NCBI GenBank assembly: GCA_963705525.1
Contig: CAVPJW010000007.1
Span: 434,001 to 498,000, forward strand
DNA from: CAVPJW01 sp963705525
GTDB taxonomy: Bacteria; Acidobacteriota; Vicinamibacteria; Vicinamibacterales; CAVPJW01
Length of the DNA: 64,000 bases
Direction: 5' to 3'
Notes under the pieces: model-generated
Seen by the model: the letters and a program-made list of their open reading frames with translations, nothing else
Databases searched by the model: none
What the model was told of the DNA's origin: nothing
Shown here: positions 43,771-51,657 of the stretch, piece by piece
Numbering within the stretch: position 1 is the stretch's first letter
Layout: every line of letters begins with the position of its first letter
Made by a program: the position numbers and the translations under genes

Positions 43771-44853
43771 ATGACCGGCCACAGGCATATCCTGACGATT
43801 GGAGTTGGGGTCTTCTTATTCAGTCTCGCCTTGTCCTGCGGGGGAAAGAGTCCGTCGGCGCCGACGCCGTCCGGACCCGGCACCATCGCGACGAGTCTGG
43901 CGCTGACAGGCTCGGTTCCGCTCACGACTCTCAAGCAGACCATGCAGATGACGGCCACTGCGACTCTGTCCGACGGCAGTCAGCAGGACGTCACCGCTCA
44001 GAGCCAATGGTCGTCGGGCGATGACAGCATCGCGAAAGTCAGCGCGGGGCTCGTGACGGCGGAAGGGTACGGAACAGTCACGGTCTATGCCGATTATCGA
44101 GGCCTGTCGGCATTCGCAGACCTTCGCGTGCTTCCGGCCGGCACGTTTATTCTTTCAGGGACAGTCACCGAACCGGTGGACCAGTCCATCGACCAGGCCC
44201 ACTTACAATTCACCGGCGGCAGCGGCGTCGCGCCCGGAACCGCGATAACCGATTTCAACGGGTCTTACCGCGTTGTGGGACTCTCCGGCTCCGTCACGGT
44301 CAAGGTGTCGCATAGTGGCTACCATACCCTGTCGAAAACAGTGACGATGTCACAGGATCGGACTCTGGACTTCGAGCTCGAGCCTACGACAGCGCCGTCC
44401 AACGTCGCGGGCACCTATCACCTGACCTTCACGGCGTCGATCGCCTGTGGCGCTCAAGTGCCACCACTGCCTCAGGAGCTAGCAAAGCGCACATACACCG
44501 CACATGTCGAGCAGTCGGGTGCCGGCCTGACGGTGCAGTTGAGCGGAGCCGATTTTATCCCGGCGCACCAATACGGGGACCGACTGAGCGACCTCTTCAC
44601 TGGGCGCATCAGCGGGAAAACTGTCTCGTTCCTTCTTGGGTCCTCGGACTACTACGGTCGTTACTACGATGTGGCGGAGCATGTCGGGATGCGCTACCTC
44701 GCCATCTCAGGCGACGCCGACGGCACAGTCTCCGGATCCAAGATGTCCGGGACACTGGCCGGACCGTTTGATGTCTTCGACAACGCGCCGCCTCGCGCGC
44801 ACCCGTCCATCTCGTGCACGGCCGCCGATCACCATTTTTCATTTACGAAGTAA
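43771..44853 (+). CDS. Ig-like lipoprotein with carboxypeptidase-regulatory-like domain (family member B)
   Basis: A 360-residue relative of the 38052-39137 lipoprotein, starting at the ATG after CGGAGG. The leader HILTIGVGVFLFSLALSCGG gives a lipobox Cys. Next come the BIG2-like domain (LTTLKQTMQMTATATLSDGS, WSSGDDSIAKVSAGLVTAEG), the regulatory-like domain (AGTFILSGTVTEPVDQSIDQ, FNGSYRVVGLSGSVTVKVSH) and the unnamed C-terminal domain (NVAGTYHLTFTASIACGAQV, GAGLTVQLSGADFI, ending DHHFSFTK). The C-terminal domain keeps two Cys residues and the HxFxFTK ending also seen in member A, so it is a real domain. It lies 35 bases before member C. Confidence 0.78.
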   Translation: MTGHRHILTIGVGVFLFSLALSCGGKSPSAPTPSGPGTIATSLALTGSVPLTTLKQTMQMTATATLSDGSQQDVTAQSQWSSGDDSIAKVSAGLVTAEGYGTVTVYADYRGLSAFADLRVLPAGTFILSGTVTEPVDQSIDQAHLQFTGGSGVAPGTAITDFNGSYRVVGLSGSVTVKVSHSGYHTLSKTVTMSQDRTLDFELEPTTAPSNVAGTYHLTFTASIACGAQVPPLPQELAKRTYTAHVEQSGAGLTVQLSGADFIPAHQYGDRLSDLFTGRISGKTVSFLLGSSDYYGRYYDVAEHVGMRYLAISGDADGTVSGSKMSGTLAGPFDVFDNAPPRAHPSISCTAADHHFSFTK

Positions 44854-44888
44854 CATGGACGGGGCATATCCGGGCGATTGTTGGCCGA

Positions 44889-45536
44889 ATGATCACGAGA
44901 CTGGCGCGCACAAGTACGCCGCTGTTACTGATTCTGCAGGGCGTATTGTTCTCCGCCGGCTGCAGCAGTGACTCGACGACGGGGCCAACTCCGCCCGTCA
45001 CGACGACGGCCCTGCGAGTTTCTGGCGACACCGCGCTCACAAGCCTCGGTCAGACGAGTCAGCTGACCGCCACGGCTGTGCTGTCGAACAACAATACGCA
45101 GGTCGTCACGGGGCTGACGGCGTGGAGCGCTCGGGATCTGGGCGTGGCCACCGTTTCCTCGGCAGGCGTCCTCACGTCGGTCGCCTTTGGCACCACGGTG
45201 ATCGACGCCACGTACCAGGGCCAGGCCGGCACAGCTGATGTCCGCATTGCCCCGGGGAACACCTTTATCCTCACCGGCATGATTACTGACGCCACGACGC
45301 TCGTCCCCATCGATGATGCGCTGATCGAGATCACCGGTGGCGGTGCGGTGGGACCGCGTTCGGCCACGTCGAGCGCCGGTCAGTATTCGATTGTCGGGCT
45401 CTCCGGCGAAATCACCGCCGCCGTCACGAAACCGGGCTACGTCACGACCGAGCGCGCCCTCACGATGAGCGAGGACCAGGACGCGGACTTTGCGTTGCGG
45501 CCCGCGCCGTCATCTCAGGCTGCCCGCGCCAACTAA
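44889..45536 (+). CDS. Ig-like lipoprotein, shortened family member C
   Basis: A 215-residue lipoprotein with a leader ending LILQGVLFSAGCSSDS. It has the same first two domains as members A and B: BIG2-like (LTSLGQTSQLTATAVLSNNN, WSARDLGVATVSSAGVLTSV) and regulatory-like (GNTFILTGMITDATTLVPID, SAGQYSIVGLSGEITAAVTK). The protein stops after DQDADFALRPAPSSQAARAN, exactly where the conserved C-terminal domain starts in the other two. It therefore lost, or never had, that domain. The 120 bases that follow contain only an unrelated 36-codon fragment (LETGDTTVLERLSPAERVEL). Confidence 0.75.
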   Translation: MITRLARTSTPLLLILQGVLFSAGCSSDSTTGPTPPVTTTALRVSGDTALTSLGQTSQLTATAVLSNNNTQVVTGLTAWSARDLGVATVSSAGVLTSVAFGTTVIDATYQGQAGTADVRIAPGNTFILTGMITDATTLVPIDDALIEITGGGAVGPRSATSSAGQYSIVGLSGEITAAVTKPGYVTTERALTMSEDQDADFALRPAPSSQAARAN

Positions 45537-45656
45537 ACATCCTGACGGCTCCCGCTACGCTGCGCGCACGCACGGCTGCGCGGCTGGCGCCTCGAGACCG
45601 GCGACACCACGGTCCTCGAACGGCTCAGCCCTGCCGAACGCGTCGAGCTCTGACCA

Positions 45657-46076
45657 CTACTCGGTGTAAACCCACCCGCCCACAAGAGTCGCAAGCGGTA
45701 TCTCGACGAGCTCCCAGACGATGCCGATGACGATCGAACCGGCCGGCATCATCCCGAGCACCAGAAAGAACAACGACGGATAGAGCGCAGCCAGAACCCA
45801 GACGACGAGTCCCGCGCACAGGGCGGTCTTCGGCCCCGGTCCGAATCGCGGTCGCATCGCCGCGTACAGCCACGTCGCCACGAGGCCCAGGCCGAACCCG
45901 AAGAGGACGAACCACGCGATGGAGCTTCCGCCGGGCATCGCCAAACCGAGTTTGGCCATGTAGGCTTCCATGTCCGCGGCCACGACCTTCGTGTTGAGGA
46001 CGAACTCCCCGACGTTGATTACCAGACCCGCAGCAAGGCCACCAACGAGGACTCGACCCATATTGATCCGTCCCAT
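45657..46076 (-). CDS. Small four-helix membrane protein
   Basis: A 139-residue hydrophobic protein starting MGRINMGRVLVGGLAAGLVI. Four membrane segments are visible: VGGLAAGLVINVGEFVLN, AWFVLFGFGLGLVATWLY, LCAGLVVWVLAALYPSLFFL and SIVIGIVWELVEIPLATLV. Polar residues in the helices (NVGEF, WELVE) suggest a functional pore or a partner-binding surface. No family or motif is recognised with confidence. It is convergent with the lipoprotein gene and transcribed in the same direction as, and after, the exported two-repeat protein. Confidence 0.62.
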   Translation of the reverse strand: MGRINMGRVLVGGLAAGLVINVGEFVLNTKVVAADMEAYMAKLGLAMPGGSSIAWFVLFGFGLGLVATWLYAAMRPRFGPGPKTALCAGLVVWVLAALYPSLFFLVLGMMPAGSIVIGIVWELVEIPLATLVGGWVYTE

Positions 46077-46189
46077 GGTTCCTCCGTTCCCGGCGAGGAT
46101 GTTCGCCGGCGGGGCCAGAGTCTACGCGGACGGGCTCGGGGAGTGCAATCGGTGGGAGAGCTGTCGGCTCTCAGCTCTCCCATCCCACG

Positions 46190-46741
46190 CTACTTGGTCG
46201 GCGGGAGGATAGACACCACCACTGCCTCGGTCCAGGTGATGTCCACGCGATCCCCCACCTTCACCTTGGCCAGCGTTACGGTGTCAGTCACTCGCGAGGA
46301 GTAGTTCCAATCGACCTTCTCGCCTTTGAAGGCGATCGACGGCGAATTCATGTCGATGGCAGTGATGGTCGCGGTAATGGTTCGCTGCTTGGCCTTGGTG
46401 GCCGCCATCTGCGTGCTTGGGGTGACGGCCGCACCGGCCGTATCCACGCTCGGTTCCCCGGGGGCCTTCACCCGAATCACCACGTTGTCGTAGTACCGGG
46501 CCGAGATCATGTCCCCGACCTTGATGTCGGAGAACCGCTTCATCGAGTCCGGCACGATGATCGGGTGATAGTTGCCGAGCGAATCCTTCACGGTCAACGT
46601 CCGCGTCACCGCATCAATGGCCTCGACGGTGGCCTTGATCGTGACTTCATTGCCCGTGAGGGTCTTGGATTGCGCTCGAACCACCGATTGAGCCGAAAAC
46701 ACCACGACTGTCGCCAATACCAGACCTGTTAACCACTTCAT
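46190..46741 (-). CDS. Exported two-repeat protein of unknown function (intact paralog)
   Basis: A 183-residue protein with a signal peptide (MKWLTGLVLATVVVFSAQSV). Two related units follow, each with a V/I-E/T-A-I-D strand and a V-G-D turn: TIKATVEAIDAVTRTLTVKD with FSDIKVGDMISARYYDNVVI, and ITATITAIDMNSPSIAFKG with LAKVKVGDRVDITWTEAVVV. The Ser/Thr/Ala-rich linker (TAGAAVTPSTQMAATKAK) separates them. The frameshifted gene at 22792-23368 has the same two-unit plan, so this copy shows what that one looked like. Each unit resembles a small OB-like or SH3-like beta barrel. Function unknown. Confidence 0.68.
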   Translation of the reverse strand: MKWLTGLVLATVVVFSAQSVVRAQSKTLTGNEVTIKATVEAIDAVTRTLTVKDSLGNYHPIIVPDSMKRFSDIKVGDMISARYYDNVVIRVKAPGEPSVDTAGAAVTPSTQMAATKAKQRTITATITAIDMNSPSIAFKGEKVDWNYSSRVTDTVTLAKVKVGDRVDITWTEAVVVSILPPTK

Positions 46742-46794
46742 GAGTTTCCTCCACGCAAGAAAGTTGCCCACATACTACTCGGATCCCATCCGTC

Positions 46795-47133
46795 CTATCT
46801 AGACCGACGGACATCTTCGGCGTAATCGAGCCCCCGATTCCCAGCAGGAAGGAAGAACCTGACGACCGGAAACTCGGTCGAGTACTCCATGAGCTCGGCC
46901 AGGTTCCGGAAGTCGTCGGATTGGACGTGACAGCGCAGATCGTTCTCGGTCTTCCAGTCTTCGACGTACTGGATCGCGACCTTCGCACCCATCTCGGTCG
47001 AGACCGAGCATCCCGCATTGCCCGGCTCGGTGCGCGTGATCTGCATCAGGACGTGCAACGTGTCCGTCAGGTGTCGCGCTTCGCCTGGCGGCACACTCCA
47101 CTGGACGGTCATGCGAACTGGGGCCGCTGTCAT
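46795..47133 (-). CDS. Antibiotic biosynthesis monooxygenase (ABM) domain protein
   Basis: A 112-residue single-domain protein: MTVQWSVPPGEARHLTDTLH, MQITRTEPGNAGCSVSTEMG, IQYVEDWKTENDLRCHVQSD and FRNLAELMEYSTEFPVVRFF. The E-P-G-x-x-x-C/Y and W-x-x-x-x-x-L-x-x-H pattern is that of the ABM ferredoxin-like fold, used by quinol monooxygenases (YgiN) and heme-degrading enzymes. The usual role is oxygen-dependent oxidation of quinols without metal or cofactor, but many members have no known substrate. It is divergent from the sigma-54 activator gene, whose product could control it. Confidence 0.8.
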   Translation of the reverse strand: MTAAPVRMTVQWSVPPGEARHLTDTLHVLMQITRTEPGNAGCSVSTEMGAKVAIQYVEDWKTENDLRCHVQSDDFRNLAELMEYSTEFPVVRFFLPAGNRGLDYAEDVRRSR

Positions 47134-47358
47134 TGGGTTTCCTTGCCGCCCAGTGCACCTTTCTCGTTCAGTGGTCGGGGCCGAACCTCCATGTCTGTGC
47201 TGCCAGGTCCATTGATTAGCAGTTCACGTGCCATTGGCGACCGCTATACGCCTTGCCCCGTAAGTGCAGTGCTTGAGAGTAGGATTCCAAGGTTGTCGAA
47301 CCAAGGCGGCCACCAAATCCTCTGCCCAGCCGGAGGTGCTACGAGATATCGGAGTCGA

Positions 47359-49371
47359 GTGAATCCACGCTATGATTACCCTCAGTTGCCAGAGATCGCT
47401 CGCCGGATCGCGTCGGAACCAGTCATGCCCTTGAGCGACGGCGACGCCTTTCAGGTCGCCATCAGGTCGGCCCCCAACGGAATCATCGTGTGCGACGAGG
47501 CAGGCACCATTCTTTTCGTCAATCAACAGATCGAGACGATCTTCGGCCATAGCGAAGGCGAGCTTCTTGGGCGCATCGTGGAGGAGCTCGTGCCCGCCGC
47601 CCATCGACTCGATCACCTGGCCTTTCGTGCCGGGTTCTGGCAACACGCCGAGTCGCGGGCGATGGGTGTGGGTCGCGAGCTCGTCGGTCTCCGCAAGGAC
47701 GGTTCCGAGGTGCCCGTCGAAGTAGGCCTGAACATCGTCGAACGGGATGGCGGTCGTCTGGTTGTCGCCTCCGTCGTGGACATCACCGAACGCCTCGAGC
47801 TTCAGAGGCGGATGGTCCAGACAGAGCGGGAATACGTGGCGTTCGAACGGCTCGTCTCTGACTTGACGGCAAGGTTTGTGAACCTGAAGCCCGATCAGGT
47901 GAGCGATGTTATCGTCGACAGCCTCCGCCAGATAGCCGAGATGCTCGACCTCGATCGCAGCACGGTCCGGCACTTCCCGGACAACCCCGACGATGCGACC
48001 GCGGTCTACGAGTGGAACCGACCGGAATATCGAGTCGTGACGTTGGGACTTTCGCACAAAGAACAGCTGCCAGGGATCCTGTCGCAGGTGCTGAAAGGCG
48101 AAGTCATCTCGTTCAGGAGTGTCGCGGAGGTGAAGGATCCAAGGGATCGCGACAGCCTGCAGCGATTCGGCATCAAGTCGAGCGTGGTAGCGCCCTTCAC
48201 CACCAGCGGGCAAGTCAGGGGCGCTGTGAGCTTTACGACGATCCGGAATGAACGACCGTGGAGTCCTGAAGTCATTGAACGTCTGAAACTCGTCGCCTCG
48301 GTGTTTGGACAGGCCCTGGCACGGAAGAACAGCGAAGAACGGCTGCAGCTGGCCTTAACCGAAGTGCTGCAACTGCGGGCGCAGCTCGCGTTGGAAAACC
48401 AGCAGCTGAGGAGCGAAGTCAAGGTGCACCGGACTCCGCGCGCCGTCGTGGCCGACAGTGCGGCCGCCCGTCGCGTCCTTGAACAGATCGAGTCGGTGGC
48501 GCCGACAAACGCCACGGTCCTGCTGCTCGGCGAGACCGGCAGCGGCAAAGAGGTGTTCGCCCACGCGATTCACCGGTGGAGCCCTCGGCACCAGCGTCCG
48601 ATGGTGCTCGTCAACTGCGCTTCGATTCCGGCGACGCTGATTGAAAGTGAATTGTTCGGGCGCGAGCGCGGCGCCTACACCGGCGCCCTGGCGAAACAAA
48701 TCGGGCGGTTCGAAATGGCGGAAGGCTCGACAATCTTCCTGGATGAGATCGGCGACCTCCCGCTCGAGGCGCAGGTGAAGCTCCTGCGCGTGCTGCAGGA
48801 CAAAGTCGTCGAGCGCCTGGGCAGCAGCCAGCCGATCAAGGTCGATGTGCGGATCATCGCGGCAACCAACCGCGACCTCGACAAGGCCGTCGCCGATCGC
48901 ACGTTTCGGGAGGATCTGTTCTACCGGTTGAACGTGTTTCCGATCACCATTCCGGCCCTTCGAGAGCGGGTCGAGGACATACCCGGGCTGGTGTGGGCAT
49001 TCGTGGAGGAGTGTTCCAAGTCGTTCGGCAAGCCGATTGACTCGATCTCCAAGGACAGCCTGGCCGCCTTGCGGCGCTACGCCTGGCCTGGCAACGTGCG
49101 CGAACTGCGCAATATGGTCGAGCGCGCCGTCATCCTCTCCACCGGGCCGCGCCTCCACATCGACCTCCCAAAACCGACCGCGCGCGAGGCCCCCATGAAG
49201 GGACCGACCATTCGCCTGACCGATCTGGAAGCCGAACACATCAAAGGCGTGCTCGAGAGCGTCGGGTGGCGCGTGCGCGGCGTCGGCGGCGCGGCGGAGT
49301 TGCTTGGCGTCAAGCCGACGACGCTCGACAGCCGCATGGCGAAACTCGGGATCCGTCGGCACCCGAAGTAA
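47359..49371 (+). CDS. Sigma-54-dependent transcriptional activator (PAS-GAF-AAA-HTH)
   Basis: The chosen start is GTG 47359 with GGAG before it (VNPRYDYPQLPEIARRIASE); ATG 47425 is the alternative. The 670-residue protein has a PAS domain (about 28-140; SAPNGIIVCDEAGTILFVNQ), a GAF domain (about 165-330; GIKSSVVAPFTTSGQVRGAV) and a sigma-54 AAA+ domain with Walker A LLLGETGSGKEVF (about 391), GAYTGA (about 438) in place of GAFTGA, Walker B IFLDEIGDLP and R fingers in ATNRDLDKAV-FREDLFYRL. A Fis-type HTH is at the end (GVGGAAELLGVKPTTLDSRM). It would open promoters with sigma-54 RNA polymerase in response to a small molecule or redox signal. No -24/-12 site is evident in the 225-base divergent spacer. 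Confidence 0.92.
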   Translation: MNPRYDYPQLPEIARRIASEPVMPLSDGDAFQVAIRSAPNGIIVCDEAGTILFVNQQIETIFGHSEGELLGRIVEELVPAAHRLDHLAFRAGFWQHAESRAMGVGRELVGLRKDGSEVPVEVGLNIVERDGGRLVVASVVDITERLELQRRMVQTEREYVAFERLVSDLTARFVNLKPDQVSDVIVDSLRQIAEMLDLDRSTVRHFPDNPDDATAVYEWNRPEYRVVTLGLSHKEQLPGILSQVLKGEVISFRSVAEVKDPRDRDSLQRFGIKSSVVAPFTTSGQVRGAVSFTTIRNERPWSPEVIERLKLVASVFGQALARKNSEERLQLALTEVLQLRAQLALENQQLRSEVKVHRTPRAVVADSAAARRVLEQIESVAPTNATVLLLGETGSGKEVFAHAIHRWSPRHQRPMVLVNCASIPATLIESELFGRERGAYTGALAKQIGRFEMAEGSTIFLDEIGDLPLEAQVKLLRVLQDKVVERLGSSQPIKVDVRIIAATNRDLDKAVADRTFREDLFYRLNVFPITIPALRERVEDIPGLVWAFVEECSKSFGKPIDSISKDSLAALRRYAWPGNVRELRNMVERAVILSTGPRLHIDLPKPTAREAPMKGPTIRLTDLEAEHIKGVLESVGWRVRGVGGAAELLGVKPTTLDSRMAKLGIRRHPK

Positions 49372-49452
49372 CAGTCCGATCCGGCGCCAGCCGCCCGATT
49401 AAGAACCGCCGCCCTTGAGCGGGTCTTCCCCACGTGGGTTTCTCAACCGTCG

Positions 49453-50250
49453 TCAATAGATCTGGGGCACGAACCTGCGGCGCTTCAGCGTGGCCTCGTC
49501 GTTGTAGGCATGCTTCTTCGATCGCTCAGGGAGCTTCACTCTGGGCCGCTTGATCTTCTTGTGCGGAATCAGCTTGAGGAGATGCGCGATGGTATTGAGG
49601 CGAGCGCGCTTCTTGTCGTCCGACCGGACGATATACCACGGAGCGAACCGTGTGTCGGTCGCCTTGAGCATGGCGTCGCGGGCCCGCGAGTATTCGTACC
49701 ACTTGGCGCGTGACGGCAGATCCATTGCGCTCAGCTTCCACTGACGCACCGGATCGTCGATGCGGGCCTTGAATCTCCGCTCCTGTTCCTTGTTCCCGAC
49801 TTCGAGCCAGAGCTTGATGAGTATGATTCCGCCGTCGACTATCTGCTTCTCGAAGAACGGAGTCACCTTGAGGAACCGCTCGTACTGGTCGTCGGTGCAA
49901 AAGCCCATGACGTGTTCGACGCCAGCCCGGTTGTACCAGCTCCGGTCGAACATGACGATCTCCCCCGCGGCGGGAAAATGCATCATGTACCGCTGCGCGT
50001 ACATCTGACTTTTCTCGCGGTCGGACGGCGCGGGCAGCGCCACGAGACGAAAAATGCGCGGGCTCGTGCGCTCCATGATCGCCTTGATCGTCCCACCCTT
50101 GCCTGCCGCATCTCGTCCCTCGAAGACGATGATCACGCGCAGGCCCTTGGCTCTGACCCAGTCCTGAAGCACGCAGAGCTGGCCCTGCAGCCGCAGCAGC
50201 TCCTTCTCGTACTTGCTTGTCTTAAGCTTCTTTGTCTTGTCTTTTGCCAT
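49453..50250 (-). CDS. ppk2: Polyphosphate kinase 2, class I
   Basis: A 265-residue PPK2 with Walker A IVFEGRDAAGKGGTIKAI, lid segment SPRIFRLVALPAPSDREKSQ, Walker B EIVMFDRSWYNRAGVEHVMG and the class I ending RFAPWYIVRSDDKKRARLN. Class I enzymes transfer phosphate between polyphosphate and nucleoside diphosphates, mainly making GTP or ATP. The start at 50250 (MAKDKTKKLKTSKYEKELLR) is 14 bases after the OprM-like gene, so it appears to be the last gene of the efflux operon, an odd place for this enzyme. A Lys/Arg-rich tail (HKKIKRPRVKLPERSKKHAY) is typical of this class. The other PPK2, class III, is at 14790-15692. Confidence 0.93.
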   Translation of the reverse strand: MAKDKTKKLKTSKYEKELLRLQGQLCVLQDWVRAKGLRVIIVFEGRDAAGKGGTIKAIMERTSPRIFRLVALPAPSDREKSQMYAQRYMMHFPAAGEIVMFDRSWYNRAGVEHVMGFCTDDQYERFLKVTPFFEKQIVDGGIILIKLWLEVGNKEQERRFKARIDDPVRQWKLSAMDLPSRAKWYEYSRARDAMLKATDTRFAPWYIVRSDDKKRARLNTIAHLLKLIPHKKIKRPRVKLPERSKKHAYNDEATLKRRRFVPQIY

Positions 50251-50264
50251 GAACGTTACTCTCG

Positions 50265-51656
50265 CTAAGGCTGCCATCCACCGCCCAGGCTCCGATACAA
50301 CTCGGCTCGCGCTCGCAGTTCCGCCCCGCGCGTCTGCGCCAGCAGGAGTTCCTGCTCGAATAGCTGCTGGTCGGCCGACAGGATCTCGATGTAGTTGGCG
50401 AGGCCCGAATCGTAGCGCGAGCGGGACAGGTCGGATGCGTCCCTAAGGGCGGCCACTCCCACTTGTCGCTGCACCCGCACGTCCGCAAGTTTCTGAATCG
50501 TCACGAGCGCGTTGGCGACTTCTCGATAGCTGTTCAACGCGGCCTTCTGGTACGCCGCGACGGCGGCATCAAAGCGCGCCTGCGCAGCCTCGACATTCCG
50601 GCGGAGTCGGCCGCCCTGGAACACCGGCTGCAGCAGTCCCGGACTGAGCGACCAGACCGCCCCATCTCCGCCGAGAAACGTCGTGAGGTCGCCGCTGATG
50701 CCGCCCAGAAAACCGGTCAGGCTGATCGCCGGAAAGAAGAGCGCCTTGGCGGCGCCGATATTGGCGTTGGCCGCCACCAGCACCTGCTCCGCCTGCACGA
50801 CGTCCGGTCGCCGCTCGAGCAGAGCAGCCGGAAGGCCCTGAGGAATCGGAGGCGGCAGTTGCTCATTGAAATTGAGGATGTCGCGCGTGATCGATCCTGG
50901 CGTGCGGCCGAGCAGCAGTGAGATCGCGTTCTCGACGAGCGCGATCTGCCGCTCGATCTCGGGAATGGCGGCCGCTGTCAGGGCCCGATTGGCTTGAATG
51001 CGGTCGAGCTCGAGCCGGTTCGAGATACCTCCGTCCAGCCGATTCTGGAAATAGGCGACCGTTTCGTCGTTGAGGCGGAGCGTGCGCCGTGCGATGTCGA
51101 GCTGCAGGTCCAGTTCGCGGAGGAGGAAGTAGTTGGTGGCCACATCTCCGACAAGCGTGACGAGCACCCCCCGGCGGCCCTGCTCGCTCGCCAGCGCCAA
51201 CGCCAGTGCGGCTTCCTTCTCCCTCCGGATACGACCGAACAGATCGATCTCCCAGGACAGCTGGAAGCCGTAGATCCCGCTCTGATGCGTCGTGTCGTCG
51301 TCGGTGTTCGATGCCTGTCGTACACCGTACACGCCTACGCCGTCAACCTGCGGATAGAGATACGACTTGGCGATGCCCGCAGTGGCGCGCGCCTCTTCCA
51401 CCCTCGCGACCGCGACGCGCAGATCGAGATTGTCGGCGATCGCCTCGCGAACCATGGCTTGCAGCGTCGGGTCGTCGAAGATCTGGAACCATGGGGCATC
51501 GGCCAGCGATTCAGCCTGGGGGCCCTCGACAAATCGGTAATGAGTGGGAGTCGGCATCGGGGGCCGCGCGTAGTTCGGGCCGACGGCACATCCCGCGAGG
51601 AGCGACATGGCGGACATCGACATCATCGCGCGAGAGAATGTGGCAACCCGGGCCAT
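50265..51656 (-). CDS. Outer membrane efflux lipoprotein (OprM/NodT family)
   Basis: The TolC-like exit duct of the RND pump. The 463-residue lipoprotein has the leader MSMSAMSLLAGCAVGPNYAR with lipobox Cys followed by the family start CxVGPNYxRP. Two OEP repeats follow (LQAMVREAIADNLDLRVAVA; SLLLGRTPGSITRDI and LLERRPDVVQAEQVLVAANA), with the strand pair YGVRQASNTDDDTT and LTGFLGGISGDLTTFLGGD. It is one base from the pump gene and 14 bases before ppk2, so the four genes form one operon. Substrates are not predictable. Confidence 0.92.
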   Translation of the reverse strand: MARVATFSRAMMSMSAMSLLAGCAVGPNYARPPMPTPTHYRFVEGPQAESLADAPWFQIFDDPTLQAMVREAIADNLDLRVAVARVEEARATAGIAKSYLYPQVDGVGVYGVRQASNTDDDTTHQSGIYGFQLSWEIDLFGRIRREKEAALALALASEQGRRGVLVTLVGDVATNYFLLRELDLQLDIARRTLRLNDETVAYFQNRLDGGISNRLELDRIQANRALTAAAIPEIERQIALVENAISLLLGRTPGSITRDILNFNEQLPPPIPQGLPAALLERRPDVVQAEQVLVAANANIGAAKALFFPAISLTGFLGGISGDLTTFLGGDGAVWSLSPGLLQPVFQGGRLRRNVEAAQARFDAAVAAYQKAALNSYREVANALVTIQKLADVRVQRQVGVAALRDASDLSRSRYDSGLANYIEILSADQQLFEQELLLAQTRGAELRARAELYRSLGGGWQP

Positions 51657-51657
51657 C

